Shown: positions 57,251 through 64,000 of the stretch, piece by piece
How positions within the stretch are numbered: position 1 is the stretch's first letter
Layout of the letters: each line of letters begins with the position of its first letter
Source: Streptomyces xantholiticus
GTDB lineage: Bacteria > Actinomycetota > Actinomycetes > Streptomycetales > Streptomycetaceae
Length of the DNA: 64,000 bases
Direction: 5' to 3'
Assembly (NCBI RefSeq): GCF_014651015.1
Contig: NZ_BMWB01000009.1
Span: forward strand, 106,093 to 170,092
Notes under the pieces: generated by a model
The model's input: only the letters and a program-made list of their open reading frames with translations
Databases searched by the model: none
What the model was told of the DNA's origin: nothing
Program-made: the position numbers and the translations under genes

Positions 57251-57781
57251 TCAGCGGTCGCCCGGCCGGTCGCGGAAGAACGCCGTCAGCTGCTTCGAAC
57301 ACTCCTCCTCCAGCACCCCGAGGACGACTTCCGGCCGGTGGTTGAGTCTCCGGTCCCGTAGGACGTCCCAGAGCGAACCGGCCGCGCCTGCCTTCTCGTC
57401 CCGGGCGCCGTAGACCACCCGCTCCACCCGGGACTGCACGATCGCGCCGGCGCACATCGTGCAAGGCTCCAGGGTCACGACGAGCGTGCACCCCGTCAGC
57501 CTCCACCCGCCGAGCACAGCGGCGGCCCTGCGTATCGCCAGCACCTCGGCGTGAGCCGTCGGATCGCCCGTCGCCTCACGCTCGTTGTGGCCGACGGCGA
57601 GGATGGTGCCGTCCCCGGCCAGCAGGACGGCACCGACCGGCACATCGCCGCCCCGTGCCGCGCGGTCCGCCTCGCCGAGGGCGAGACGCATGGTCGCCTC
57701 CCACGGACCGCGCACGGGGTCGCCACCGGGCACCGGCACCGAGGTGCGGCCGAGTGCCTGTTCTTCTGCGGGGCGGTGCAC
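57251..57781 (-). CDS. tadA: tRNA-specific adenosine deaminase TadA
   Basis: Up to 176 residues from a GTG at 57781 sharing a base with the previous stop (TAGTG); the ATG at 57691 with GGGAGGCG upstream is an alternative. CMP/dCMP deaminase zinc motifs: PTAHAEVLAIRRAAAVLGGW (HAE) and LVVTLEPCTMCAGAIVQSRV (PCxxC). TadA converts A34 to inosine in tRNA-Arg(ACG), encoded in this window at 34818. Coupled to its associated protein gene. The C-terminal helix LEEECSKQLTAFFRDRPG is typical. Confidence 0.93.
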   Translation of the reverse strand: MHRPAEEQALGRTSVPVPGGDPVRGPWEATMRLALGEADRAARGGDVPVGAVLLAGDGTILAVGHNEREATGDPTAHAEVLAIRRAAAVLGGWRLTGCTLVVTLEPCTMCAGAIVQSRVERVVYGARDEKAGAAGSLWDVLRDRRLNHRPEVVLGVLEEECSKQLTAFFRDRPGDR

Positions 57782-58317
57782 TAGCGCACGGTCTCCAGCA
57801 CCTCGCCCGCGCCGAGCGCGTCCGCGATCTCCATGAGCGCGTCGGTGTCCAGCGCCAGCAGTTCCTTCTCCGACAGGCCGAGGTCCACCAGGATCTCGCG
57901 ATCGCCGACCGGGCCGGCCGGCACGGCCTCGCCGCCCTGGGCGGGCACGTCGACCGTGTCCTGGTCGTCCTCCTCCGGTTCTCCGTCCTCCGTGCCGTCG
58001 AGGTTCAGCGAGTCAAGATCGTCGGCAGGGTCGTCGTCGTCCCGGCCGAGCAGTTCGTTGGTGAGGATCTCCCCATAGGAGGAGCGCGCGGCCGCAGCCG
58101 CGTCCGAGACGAAGATCCGGGGATCCTCCTCGCCCTCGACCCGAAGGACCCCGAACCAGGCGTCCTCCTGCTCGATGAAGACGAGCACCGTGTCCTCGTC
58201 CACCGAGGCTTCGCGGGCCAGGTCGGTCAGATCCGACAGGGTCTCCACATCGTCGAGCTCTGTGTCGCTCGCTTCCCACCCGTCATGAGTGCGCGCGAGC
58301 AGTGCGGCGAAGTACAC
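57781..58317 (-). CDS. TadA-associated protein
   Basis: 178 residues from a GTG at 58317. N-terminal half: GWEASDTELDDVETLSDLTD, TVLVFIEQEDAWFGVLRVEG, RIFVSDAAAAARSSYGEIL. Then a very acidic linker (DDDDPADDLDSLNLDGTED) and a C-terminal helical part (SEKELLALDTDALMEIADAL). It always precedes tadA in actinobacteria and is named for that association; no activity is known. Translationally coupled to tadA. Confidence 0.9.
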   Translation of the reverse strand: MYFAALLARTHDGWEASDTELDDVETLSDLTDLAREASVDEDTVLVFIEQEDAWFGVLRVEGEEDPRIFVSDAAAAARSSYGEILTNELLGRDDDDPADDLDSLNLDGTEDGEPEEDDQDTVDVPAQGGEAVPAGPVGDREILVDLGLSEKELLALDTDALMEIADALGAGEVLETVR

Positions 58318-58466
58318 CGTGACTCTCCCACTGATCAGAGGTGTGACGACCGGCGGTGCTTGCGTCGTGCCCCGCCCAATCGGAATCGTGGCAGAAAGAG
58401 GCGCGATGCGAGAGGTCTTCCGTCGTTGCGTCGGCCATCAGTTCTTACCGGTGTTCATGGGGCGGG

Positions 58467-58649
58467 CTACCAGCGGAAGGTCCGCATGCGCATCTGCTGG
58501 CGCATCCGGGCGGCTCGGGCCCGTCGTGGCTGGACGCGGTCGCGCAGGGCTTTCGCCTCGTTGAGCTCGCGCAGGAACTGGGCGCGTCGCCTGCGGCGCT
58601 CCGCGTCGGTCGCGGTTTCCTCTTCGTGCTCCGGCTCGGACTTCGGCAT
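58467..58649 (-). CDS. Small basic coiled-coil-like protein
   Basis: 60 residues from the ATG at 58649; upstream GTGs could extend it slightly. Acidic start (PKSEPEHEEETATDAERRRR) then strongly basic helices (AQFLRELNEAKALRDRVQPR, ARMRQQMRMRTFRW). Likely nucleic-acid or ribosome associated by charge. It is divergent from upp with about 120 bp between. Conserved position in Streptomyces, function unknown. Confidence 0.65.
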   Translation of the reverse strand: MPKSEPEHEEETATDAERRRRRAQFLRELNEAKALRDRVQPRRARAARMRQQMRMRTFRW

Positions 58650-58770
58650 CGGCCACACCACCCCACGGCTGTATCCGTACTCGCCCTCGGCCCTGCGGCC
58701 TGCGGGGAGACACCCCTCCACTTTCCCTCCGGAACCGACCTTGATGCGAGCGCGGGCTACTGTTGACGGC

Positions 58771-59406
58771 ATGCGGATCCACGTCGTCGACCACCCGTTG
58801 GTGGCGCACAAACTGACAACGCTGCGCGACAGGCGCACCGAATCCCCCACCTTCCGGCGGCTCGCCGACGAGCTGGTCACCCTGCTCGCGTACGAGGCCA
58901 CCCGGGACGTGCGCACCGAGCAGGTCGACATCGAGACCCCGGTGACGGGCACGACGGGCGTGAAGCTGTCCCACCCGCGTCCGCTGGTGGTGCCGATCCT
59001 GCGGGCCGGTCTGGGCATGCTCGACGGAATGGTCCGGCTGCTGCCGACCGCCGAGGTGGGCTTCCTCGGGATGATCCGCAACGAGGAGACGCTCGAGGCC
59101 TCGACGTACGCGACGCGTATGCCGGAGGACCTGTCCGGGCGGCAGGTGTACGTGCTGGACCCGATGCTCGCGACCGGCGGGACGTTGGTGGCGGCGATCC
59201 GCGAGCTGATCAAGCGCGGTGCGGACGACGTGACCGCGGTCGTGCTGCTGGCGGCGCCGGAGGGTGTCGAGGTCATGGAGCGCGAGCTGGCGGGCACGCC
59301 GGTGACGGTGGTGACGGCCTCGGTGGACGAGCGCCTGAACGAGCACGGGTACATCGTGCCGGGCCTGGGCGACGCGGGTGACCGGATGTACGGGGCGGCC
59401 GAGTAG
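58771..59406 (+). CDS. upp: Uracil phosphoribosyltransferase
   Basis: 211 residues from the ATG at 58771. Motifs: HPLVAHKLTTLRDRRTESPT, the PRPLVVPILRAGLGMLDGM segment, VYVLDPMLATGGTLVAAI (PRPP loop DPMLATGGT) and the C-terminal YIVPGLGDAGDRMYGA that binds uracil. Salvages uracil to UMP. Length is typical. Terminator shared with the convergent LytR_C gene. Confidence 0.97.
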   Translation: MRIHVVDHPLVAHKLTTLRDRRTESPTFRRLADELVTLLAYEATRDVRTEQVDIETPVTGTTGVKLSHPRPLVVPILRAGLGMLDGMVRLLPTAEVGFLGMIRNEETLEASTYATRMPEDLSGRQVYVLDPMLATGGTLVAAIRELIKRGADDVTAVVLLAAPEGVEVMERELAGTPVTVVTASVDERLNEHGYIVPGLGDAGDRMYGAAE

Positions 59407-59440
59407 CCCGCTCGCGCGGCTGACCGCGTCGTCATCGATC

Positions 59441-59465
59441 GAAGGGCCGGGATCCCCGGCCCTTC
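59441..59465. terminator. Bidirectional terminator between upp and lytR_C gene
   Basis: GAAGGGCCGGG (59441-59451) pairs perfectly with CCCGGCCCTTC (59455-59465) with a 3-base loop. Confidence 0.85.
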
Positions 59466-59474
59466 CGCCGTCTG

Positions 59475-60098
59475 TCAGCACTTCGCGGAGGGAACCGGCT
59501 TCGGCTTGGTCAGGGCGGTGAGGGCCACGTCCGCGCTCGCCTTCGGGTCGAGCGACTCGAAGGCCGTGCCGATGATCAGGTCGATGTCCGCCGTCCTGCG
59601 GGTGTCGGTCTTCGCCTGGAAGCCCTGCACCTGGGTGCCGAGCACCCGGAAGGCGCCGCCCTGGGCCGTCGGCGCGCCGAGGAAGACCGCGGTGCCGGGG
59701 ACCTTCTTGTCGTACTCCGCCGGTGCGTTGGACACCTTGCCGATCTTGAAGCCCCGTTTCTTCAGCTCGTCGGCCGTCGACTTGGCCAGTCCGGAGCGTG
59801 GTGTCGCGTTGTAGACGTTCACCGTGATCTGGCGGGGCAGCGGCGGCGGCGGTGCAGCGGAAGGGGACGGGCCGGGCTTGCAGGCGGCGCCCCGCGTGGT
59901 CGCGGAGTTCTTCTTGCCGCCCCCCGTGAAGGCGTCGATGAGCTGCAGGGTCCCCCAGCCGGCAAGGCCCAGCGCGACCACCGCGGCGAACACCGCGAGC
60001 ACGATCCTGCGGCGGTTCCGGGGGCGTCGCATTCGTGGGTACTTGTCGCCCGTGATGCGGTACTTTCCGCCCATGCCGGGGGGAGTGAGCATGCTCAT
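59475..60098 (-). CDS. LytR_C domain membrane protein
   Basis: 207 residues. Cytoplasmic basic N-terminus (about 1-31), one membrane segment (IVLAVFAAVVALGLAGWGTL), a Pro-rich linker, and an extracellular LytR C-terminal domain: ITVNVYNATPRSGLAKSTAD, FKIGKVSNAPAEYDKKVPGT, IDLIIGTAFESLDPKA. Only the C-terminal half of LCP proteins is present, so it lacks the ligase domain. Envelope role inferred from the family. Ends with Cys. Confidence 0.9.
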   Translation of the reverse strand: MSMLTPPGMGGKYRITGDKYPRMRRPRNRRRIVLAVFAAVVALGLAGWGTLQLIDAFTGGGKKNSATTRGAACKPGPSPSAAPPPPLPRQITVNVYNATPRSGLAKSTADELKKRGFKIGKVSNAPAEYDKKVPGTAVFLGAPTAQGGAFRVLGTQVQGFQAKTDTRRTADIDLIIGTAFESLDPKASADVALTALTKPKPVPSAKC

Positions 60099-60250
60099 GG
60101 GCTGAGCGTAGTGCGGCCCGGTGGCTGTGCCTACTAAACGATCAGCGGATTGCGTCCGTACGGTGCCGAAACGCCCCCGAAAGGATCAGCCGCCGCCCTG
60201 CGGAGCCGCTGCCGGCGCCCTGCGCCCGAGGCCGATCGGCTGCCGCCGGC

Positions 60251-60547
60251 TCAGCCCAGCTCGAGCACGCGGGCGTGCAGCACCTGTCGCTGCTGAAGGG
60301 CCGCGCGTACGGCCCTGTGCAGGCCGTCCTCCAGATAGAGGTCGCCCTGCCACTTCACGACGTGGGCGAAGAGGTCCCCGTAGAACGTGGAGTCCTCCGC
60401 GAGCAGCGTCTCGAGATCCAGCTGGCCCTTGGTGGTCACGAGCTGATCGAGGCGGACCGGGCGCGGCGCGACATCCGCCCACTGCCGGGTGCTTTCCCGG
60501 CCGTGGTCGGGATACGGCCGCCCGTTACCGATGCGCTTGAAGATCAC
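60251..60547 (-). CDS. Conserved ParB/sulfiredoxin-like small protein (often annotated VapB)
   Basis: 98 residues from a GTG at 60547. The C-terminal half (WQGDLYLEDGLHRAVRAALQ) carries the DGxHR motif of ParB/Srx-type nucleotide-binding folds. The N-terminus reads FKRIGNGRPYPDHGRESTRQ. Some pipelines annotate this actinobacterial family as VapB antitoxin, but no toxin gene is adjacent and the DGLHR motif fits ParB-like better. Function unknown. Confidence 0.8.
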   Translation of the reverse strand: MIFKRIGNGRPYPDHGRESTRQWADVAPRPVRLDQLVTTKGQLDLETLLAEDSTFYGDLFAHVVKWQGDLYLEDGLHRAVRAALQQRQVLHARVLELG

Positions 60548-60730
60548 ACGGAAAGCCTACCGGTCAAGAGGCTCATGGCGCAGCCATGGAATCGCGGCAC
60601 GATCCGGATCAAAACTTTGCAAACCGGGAGAACGGGGCCTCGGGCTGCCCGGACCGCGCGGCCCGATTCGCCCGAACGGGGCCCAGGCCGGCCTCCCACC
60701 GGCAGGGGGCGGTGCGGGAGAGGACATGGG

Positions 60731-60767
60731 ACGGCGCGCCGCAGGCGTGGGGCCCGCGGCGCGCCGT
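60731..60767 (-). terminator. Terminator of the M28 aminopeptidase gene
   Basis: ACGGCGCGCCGC (60731-60742) pairs perfectly with GCGGCGCGCCGT (60756-60767), 13-base loop, 31 bp beyond the stop codon at 60799. Confidence 0.7.
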
Positions 60768-60798
60768 GACCGTACCGATCCGCCGGACCAGGGGGGTG

Positions 60799-62358
60799 TT
60801 ACTCGGTCACCTCGTGGTCGTGACCGTCGTGCAGGCCGCCGCCGCTGCCCGCGTCGCCGTCCGTCGGGACGGTCGTGACGGGCTTGCGCAGCGAGCTGAG
60901 GTCGTGCGCGTAGGTGCCCACGGCGTTGGCGATGACGCCGATGTTGACGGCGAACGCCTCCATGTTGATGTTGCTGAGGTCGTCGCCCGCGGCGTGGTAG
61001 TTCGGGTCGTACGCCACACCCGCGGCGCCGCCGAACTTCTTCGCCTGCGCCTCGGTCTTGATGCCTTCCGCGCCGGTGAAGGTGCCGCCGGACGGGATGC
61101 CGACCTCGATGAAGGGCCCGTAGTCGGAGCGGCCGGTGAAGTCGGTGCCCTCGTGAGCGGTGCCCCGCTTGTCGAGGAACTCGTTGATGTCACGCTCGAG
61201 CTGCGCGGAGCCCGCCGGGCCCGCGCCCGCGCCGACGCCGTCCGAGTTGTCGCCGTCGTAGACGAAGAGCCCGTAGTTCGGCGACGCGATCATGTCGAAG
61301 TTGAGGTAGAGCTTGATCTCCTTCTTGCCCAGGTTGCTGAGGTTCGCGACGTAGTGCTCCGAGCCGAGCAGGCCGTTCTCCTCCGCGGACCACCAGGCGA
61401 AGCGCACCTTGTTGGTGGGCCGGTTCTCCCGCTTGGCGAGTTCCTGGGCGACCTCGAGGAGACCGGCGGAGCCGGAGCCGTTGTCGTTGATCCCGGGGCC
61501 CGCGGTCACCGAGTCGAGGTGTGCGCCGAGCATCACGGTGTTGGCGGCGTTGCCCCGGCGGGTCTCCGCGATCACGTTGTTGGTGCTGCGCGTCTCCTGG
61601 AGCTGGCGGATCTCGAAGGAGACGTTCAGGGGACCCTTGGCGAGCTCCGCGGCGAGCTTCTCGCCCTCCGCCTGGGTGATCCCGCCGGTCGGGATCTTCG
61701 CGGACGCCTGGTCGCCGAGGGTTCCCGAAAGGACGCCCTCGGCGTTGTTGTAGACGATCGCGCCGACGGCGCCCGCCCCGGCCGCGGCGGTCTGCTTCTC
61801 GGCGAAGGTGCAGCCGCCGCGCTTGATCAGCGCGATCTTGCCGGTGAAGGTGCCCGACGCGTAGTCGGCGGCCTCGCAGCCGGTCGTGTTGTCCACCGGC
61901 ACGGCGGCCAGGTCGGCCTTGATGCCGCCGACGGGGGTGGACTTGGTGTACGTCATGGCCTTGATCTCGACGTCGCGGGGCGTCGGGGAGACCACGGAGA
62001 GCTTCTCGGCCAGGGTCTCGGTGTAGAGGAAGTCGAAGCGCTGGTACGAGACGTCGTACCCGTACTTCTTCATCTGCTGGTACACGTACGCGGCCGACGC
62101 GTCGTGACCGAGTGAGCCGGCGGCGCGGTGGCCGCCCGTGCTGTCCGCTATCTGCTGGAACTTCTCCAGGTGCTCGAAGGCGTCGTCCGCGGACGACTTC
62201 TGGACCAGCTTCCGTGCCAGCTTCGACGCGTCCTCGGCGGCCCGGGCGCCCGGGTCCTGACGGTGTGCAGCGGACGGGGAGGCGGATGCCAGCAGGAGCG
62301 GGGTCGCGAGTGCGGCTGCGGCCACGGTGGCCACGGCTCTGCGATGGGTTGCCTTCAC
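60799..62358 (-). CDS. Secreted M28 aminopeptidase with PA domain
   Basis: 519 residues from a GTG at 62358. The signal peptide ends ASPSAAHRQ. A PA (protease-associated) domain lies near 150-245 (KIALIKRGGCTFAEKQTAAA). The M28 catalytic domain has zinc ligands and acid: LGAHLDSVTAGPGINDNGSG, FAWWSAEENGLLGSEHYV, YLNFDMIASPNYGL and YDPNYHAAGDDLSNIN. It resembles the Streptomyces griseus aminopeptidase but carries a longer His/Asp-rich tail (HDGHDHE). Extracellular release of N-terminal hydrophobic residues is the family activity. Confidence 0.93.
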   Translation of the reverse strand: MKATHRRAVATVAAAALATPLLLASASPSAAHRQDPGARAAEDASKLARKLVQKSSADDAFEHLEKFQQIADSTGGHRAAGSLGHDASAAYVYQQMKKYGYDVSYQRFDFLYTETLAEKLSVVSPTPRDVEIKAMTYTKSTPVGGIKADLAAVPVDNTTGCEAADYASGTFTGKIALIKRGGCTFAEKQTAAAGAGAVGAIVYNNAEGVLSGTLGDQASAKIPTGGITQAEGEKLAAELAKGPLNVSFEIRQLQETRSTNNVIAETRRGNAANTVMLGAHLDSVTAGPGINDNGSGSAGLLEVAQELAKRENRPTNKVRFAWWSAEENGLLGSEHYVANLSNLGKKEIKLYLNFDMIASPNYGLFVYDGDNSDGVGAGAGPAGSAQLERDINEFLDKRGTAHEGTDFTGRSDYGPFIEVGIPSGGTFTGAEGIKTEAQAKKFGGAAGVAYDPNYHAAGDDLSNINMEAFAVNIGVIANAVGTYAHDLSSLRKPVTTVPTDGDAGSGGGLHDGHDHEVTE

Positions 62359-62499
62359 AGAGGTCCTTCCCGATGTGAACGAGGGTTGAAGGGAAGCTAG
62401 CGATCTCTGCGGCCGCTGTGAACACCTGGGCCGTAACTCATCACGTAATTCGTCCCATTGGCATGCGGAAGCCCTCCATCCACATGAACTGGACGTTCC

Positions 62500-63168
62500 T
62501 CAGGGCTTCTTGGGCGACTTCGTGGTCCTGGCGGACTTCGCGGTCCCGGCGGTTCTCGTCGACTTCAGGTTCCTCGCGGTCTCCGCGTCCTTGGCCGCCT
62601 TCACGGCGGCCTTCTTCTCCTGCTTGTACGCCCGTACCCGGGCGAGCGACTCCGGGCCGGTGATGTCGGCAGCCGACCGGTAGGAGCCCTCCTCGCCGTA
62701 GGAGCCGGCGGCCTCCCGCCAGCCGTCGGGCCGTACGCCGTACTGCTTGCCCAGCAGCGCCAGGAAGATCTGGGCCTTCTGCTCGCCGAAGCCCGGCAAC
62801 GCCTTCAGCCTCGCCATCAGCTCCGCACCGCTCCTCGCGTCCGCCCAGACGGCGCTCGCGTCGCCGTCGTACTCGTCGACGATGAACCGGCACAGCTCCT
62901 GCACCCGCTTGGCCATCGACGCGGGGTAGCGGTGGATCGCCGGCTTTTCCCGCAGCAGCTCGGTGAACGCGTCCGGGTCGTAGGCCGCGATCTCGGCGGC
63001 GTCGAGATCGTCGGTCTTGAGGCGCTGCGCCACGGTGTACGGGCCGGTGAACGCCCACTCCATGGGGATCTGCTGGTCGAGGAGCATCCCGACCAGGGCG
63101 GCGAGCGGACTGCGGCCGAGCAGCTCGTCGGCCTCCGGTTGCTGGGCGAGGTGGATCGTGGCTCTCAT
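62500..63168 (-). CDS. HhH-GPD base-excision repair family protein
   Basis: 222 residues from the ATG at 63168. HhH-GPD features: LVGMLLDQQIPMEWAFTGPY, LKALPGFGEQKAQIFLALLG (helix-hairpin-helix), then RPDGWREAAGSYG. The C-terminal 45 residues are Lys/Ala/Thr-rich (KQEKKAAVKAAKDAETARN), a probable DNA-binding tail typical of actinobacteria. The catalytic Lys expected in bifunctional glycosylases is not obvious, so glycosylase activity is uncertain. Confidence 0.88.
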   Translation of the reverse strand: MRATIHLAQQPEADELLGRSPLAALVGMLLDQQIPMEWAFTGPYTVAQRLKTDDLDAAEIAAYDPDAFTELLREKPAIHRYPASMAKRVQELCRFIVDEYDGDASAVWADARSGAELMARLKALPGFGEQKAQIFLALLGKQYGVRPDGWREAAGSYGEEGSYRSAADITGPESLARVRAYKQEKKAAVKAAKDAETARNLKSTRTAGTAKSARTTKSPKKP

Positions 63169-63245
63169 GCCCCGATGATCACCCGGTGGCAGGTGCGCCG
63201 CCAGTGAAGGGGACCGGCGCGTCCGGCCGCCCCGGTCGCATCGGG

Positions 63246-64000
63246 TCACGGGCGAAGACGGGCGGCCCTGGCCTGGAGGTAGCGGGCCTCGGGGATGCTC
63301 AGGGTGCGTGACGCCGCCGTCCGGTAGGCCGCCTCGGCCTCGTCGAGATCGCCCGCCCTCTCCAGCAGATGGGCCCGTACGGCGTCGAGCCGGTGATTGC
63401 CGGACAGCCTGTCCTCCAGGCGGGCCACTTCGGCGAGACCGGCACGCGGGCCGTGCACCATGGCCGTCGCGACGGCACGGCCGAGCTCGGCCATCGGCTC
63501 GGGGGCCCGGGCCACGAGGAGGTCGTACAGCGCCAGGATCTGCGGCCAGTCGGTGTCGGCGGCGCGCGGCGCCTCGTCGTGCAAGGCCGCGATCGCCGCC
63601 TGCAGTTGGTACGGGCCGGCGGGGCCCTGCGCCAACGCCTCCTCCACCAGGGCCGTTCCCTCGGCGATCGCCGCACGGTCCCAGCGCGTGCGGTCCTGCT
63701 CGTCGAGCGGGACCAGCTCGCCGTGTGGGCCGGTGCGGGCCGCGCTGCGGGCGTCGGTGAGCAGCATCAGGGCCAGCAGCCCGGTCACCTGGGCCTCCTG
63801 CGGAAGCAGCCGGCGTACGGCGCGGGCCAGCCGGATCGCCTCCGCCGCCAGATCGGCGCGGTGCAGCTCGCGGCCGGAGGTGGCTGTGTACCCCTCGTTG
63901 AAGATCAGGTAGAGCACCTGGAGCACGGCGGCCAGCCGGTCGTCGCGGTCCTCGGGACCCGGTTGCCGGAACGGCACTCCCCTTATCCGCTGCTTCGCCC
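63246..64000 (-). CDS. ECF-type sigma factor with DUF6596 C-terminal domain, N-terminus cut off by window edge
   Basis: The frame is open to the window edge; about 250 C-terminal residues are visible. RIRGVPFRQPGPEDRDDRLA then VLQVLYLIFNEGYTATSG, LLPQEAQVTGLLALMLLTDA and the C-terminal TPR-like helices (VARLEDRLSGNHRLDAVRAH, SIPEARYLQARAARLRP) match the DUF6596 extension of SigI/ECF42-type factors. Regions 2 and 4 lie outside the window. DUF6596 is needed for activity in the group and replaces a conventional anti-sigma; a YCII or DGPF-type gene normally lies beside it, possibly beyond the edge. Confidence 0.85.
   Translation of the reverse strand, partial: AKQRIRGVPFRQPGPEDRDDRLAAVLQVLYLIFNEGYTATSGRELHRADLAAEAIRLARAVRRLLPQEAQVTGLLALMLLTDARSAARTGPHGELVPLDEQDRTRWDRAAIAEGTALVEEALAQGPAGPYQLQAAIAALHDEAPRAADTDWPQILALYDLLVARAPEPMAELGRAVATAMVHGPRAGLAEVARLEDRLSGNHRLDAVRAHLLERAGDLDEAEAAYRTAASRTLSIPEARYLQARAARLRP

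Noticed and set aside
1..64000. CRISPR arrays, restriction systems or phage structural genes
   Set aside because: No regularly spaced repeats, Cas, methylase or capsid/tail motifs were seen on either strand; the only nuclease-like sequence is the fragment at 17480.

Overview
The window is about 72% G+C, with strong GC3 bias, GTG/TTG starts and AGGAGG-type ribosome binding sites, as in a Streptomyces chromosome. Several blocks have the gene order I recall for the core of the S. coelicolor chromosome: a pepP, GAF/SpoIIE and Prim-Pol block, the sigma factor pair sigN and sigF, and tadA with its partner, upp, a LytR_C protein and a ParB-like small protein. Most of the window is therefore vertically inherited core, with small accessory patches at tRNA genes.

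Layout. 1-12 kb: a YcnI-type copper-site protein and membrane protein, a serine-kinase-type ATPase, Xaa-Pro aminopeptidase, a GAF-SpoIIE protein with altered metal ligands, a Prim-Pol-like protein without catalytic Asp residues, a frameshifted secreted-protein gene, a SEC-C protein, a second ATPase, a glycerophosphodiesterase and an HtrA-type membrane protease. 12.2-17.7 kb: an accessory island bracketed by a decayed and an intact tRNA-Ser(UGA). It carries an Asp23/AmaP/DUF2273/DUF6286 envelope operon, a broken tyrosine integrase and direct repeats that look like integrase arm sites. Fragments of a second element (GntR UTRA, nuclease-like, small membrane protein) lie to its right. 17.8-24.5 kb: a GlxA/DJ-1 pair, small membrane proteins, a Tat-type lipoprotein hydrolase, an intact Prim-Pol protein and a small secreted protein.

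24.7-29.7 kb: a ChsH2/ChsH1/Ltp2-like hydratase-aldolase operon, a SigE-type ECF sigma factor and an acyl-CoA ligase, suggesting shortening of a branched or steroid-like side chain. 29.8-34.3 kb: a very large PAS/kinase-like/receiver-like protein that lacks the phospho-acceptor His, and an SSI-type protease inhibitor. 34.5-39.5 kb: tRNA-Ser(GCU), tRNA-Arg(ACG), a DUF2797 protein, a monooxygenase-fold/amidohydrolase pair and a secreted subtilase with a P-domain. 40-48.6 kb: a LAL regulator divergent from a coupled response regulator, histidine kinase, GT2-GtrA and PMT-family glycosyltransferase operon. 48.6-53.9 kb: a truncated exporter, TetR, an F420/FMN-type oxidoreductase, a MarR-controlled DHA2 exporter with two operator-like repeats, and two cell-surface proteins. 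54-64 kb: sigN, sigF, a Dabb protein, tRNA-Ser(CGA), tadA, upp, a LytR_C protein, a ParB-like protein, an M28 aminopeptidase, an HhH-GPD protein and the C-terminal part of an ECF-type sigma factor.

The least explained parts are (i) the envelope-stress cassette between two tRNA-Ser copies, (ii) the signalling proteins with missing catalytic residues (GAF-SpoIIE, the hybrid-kinase-like giant, the first Prim-Pol protein), and (iii) short palindromes and repeats, one of which sits inside a histidine kinase coding sequence. Functional statements are by recognition of motifs and families; no database search was run.
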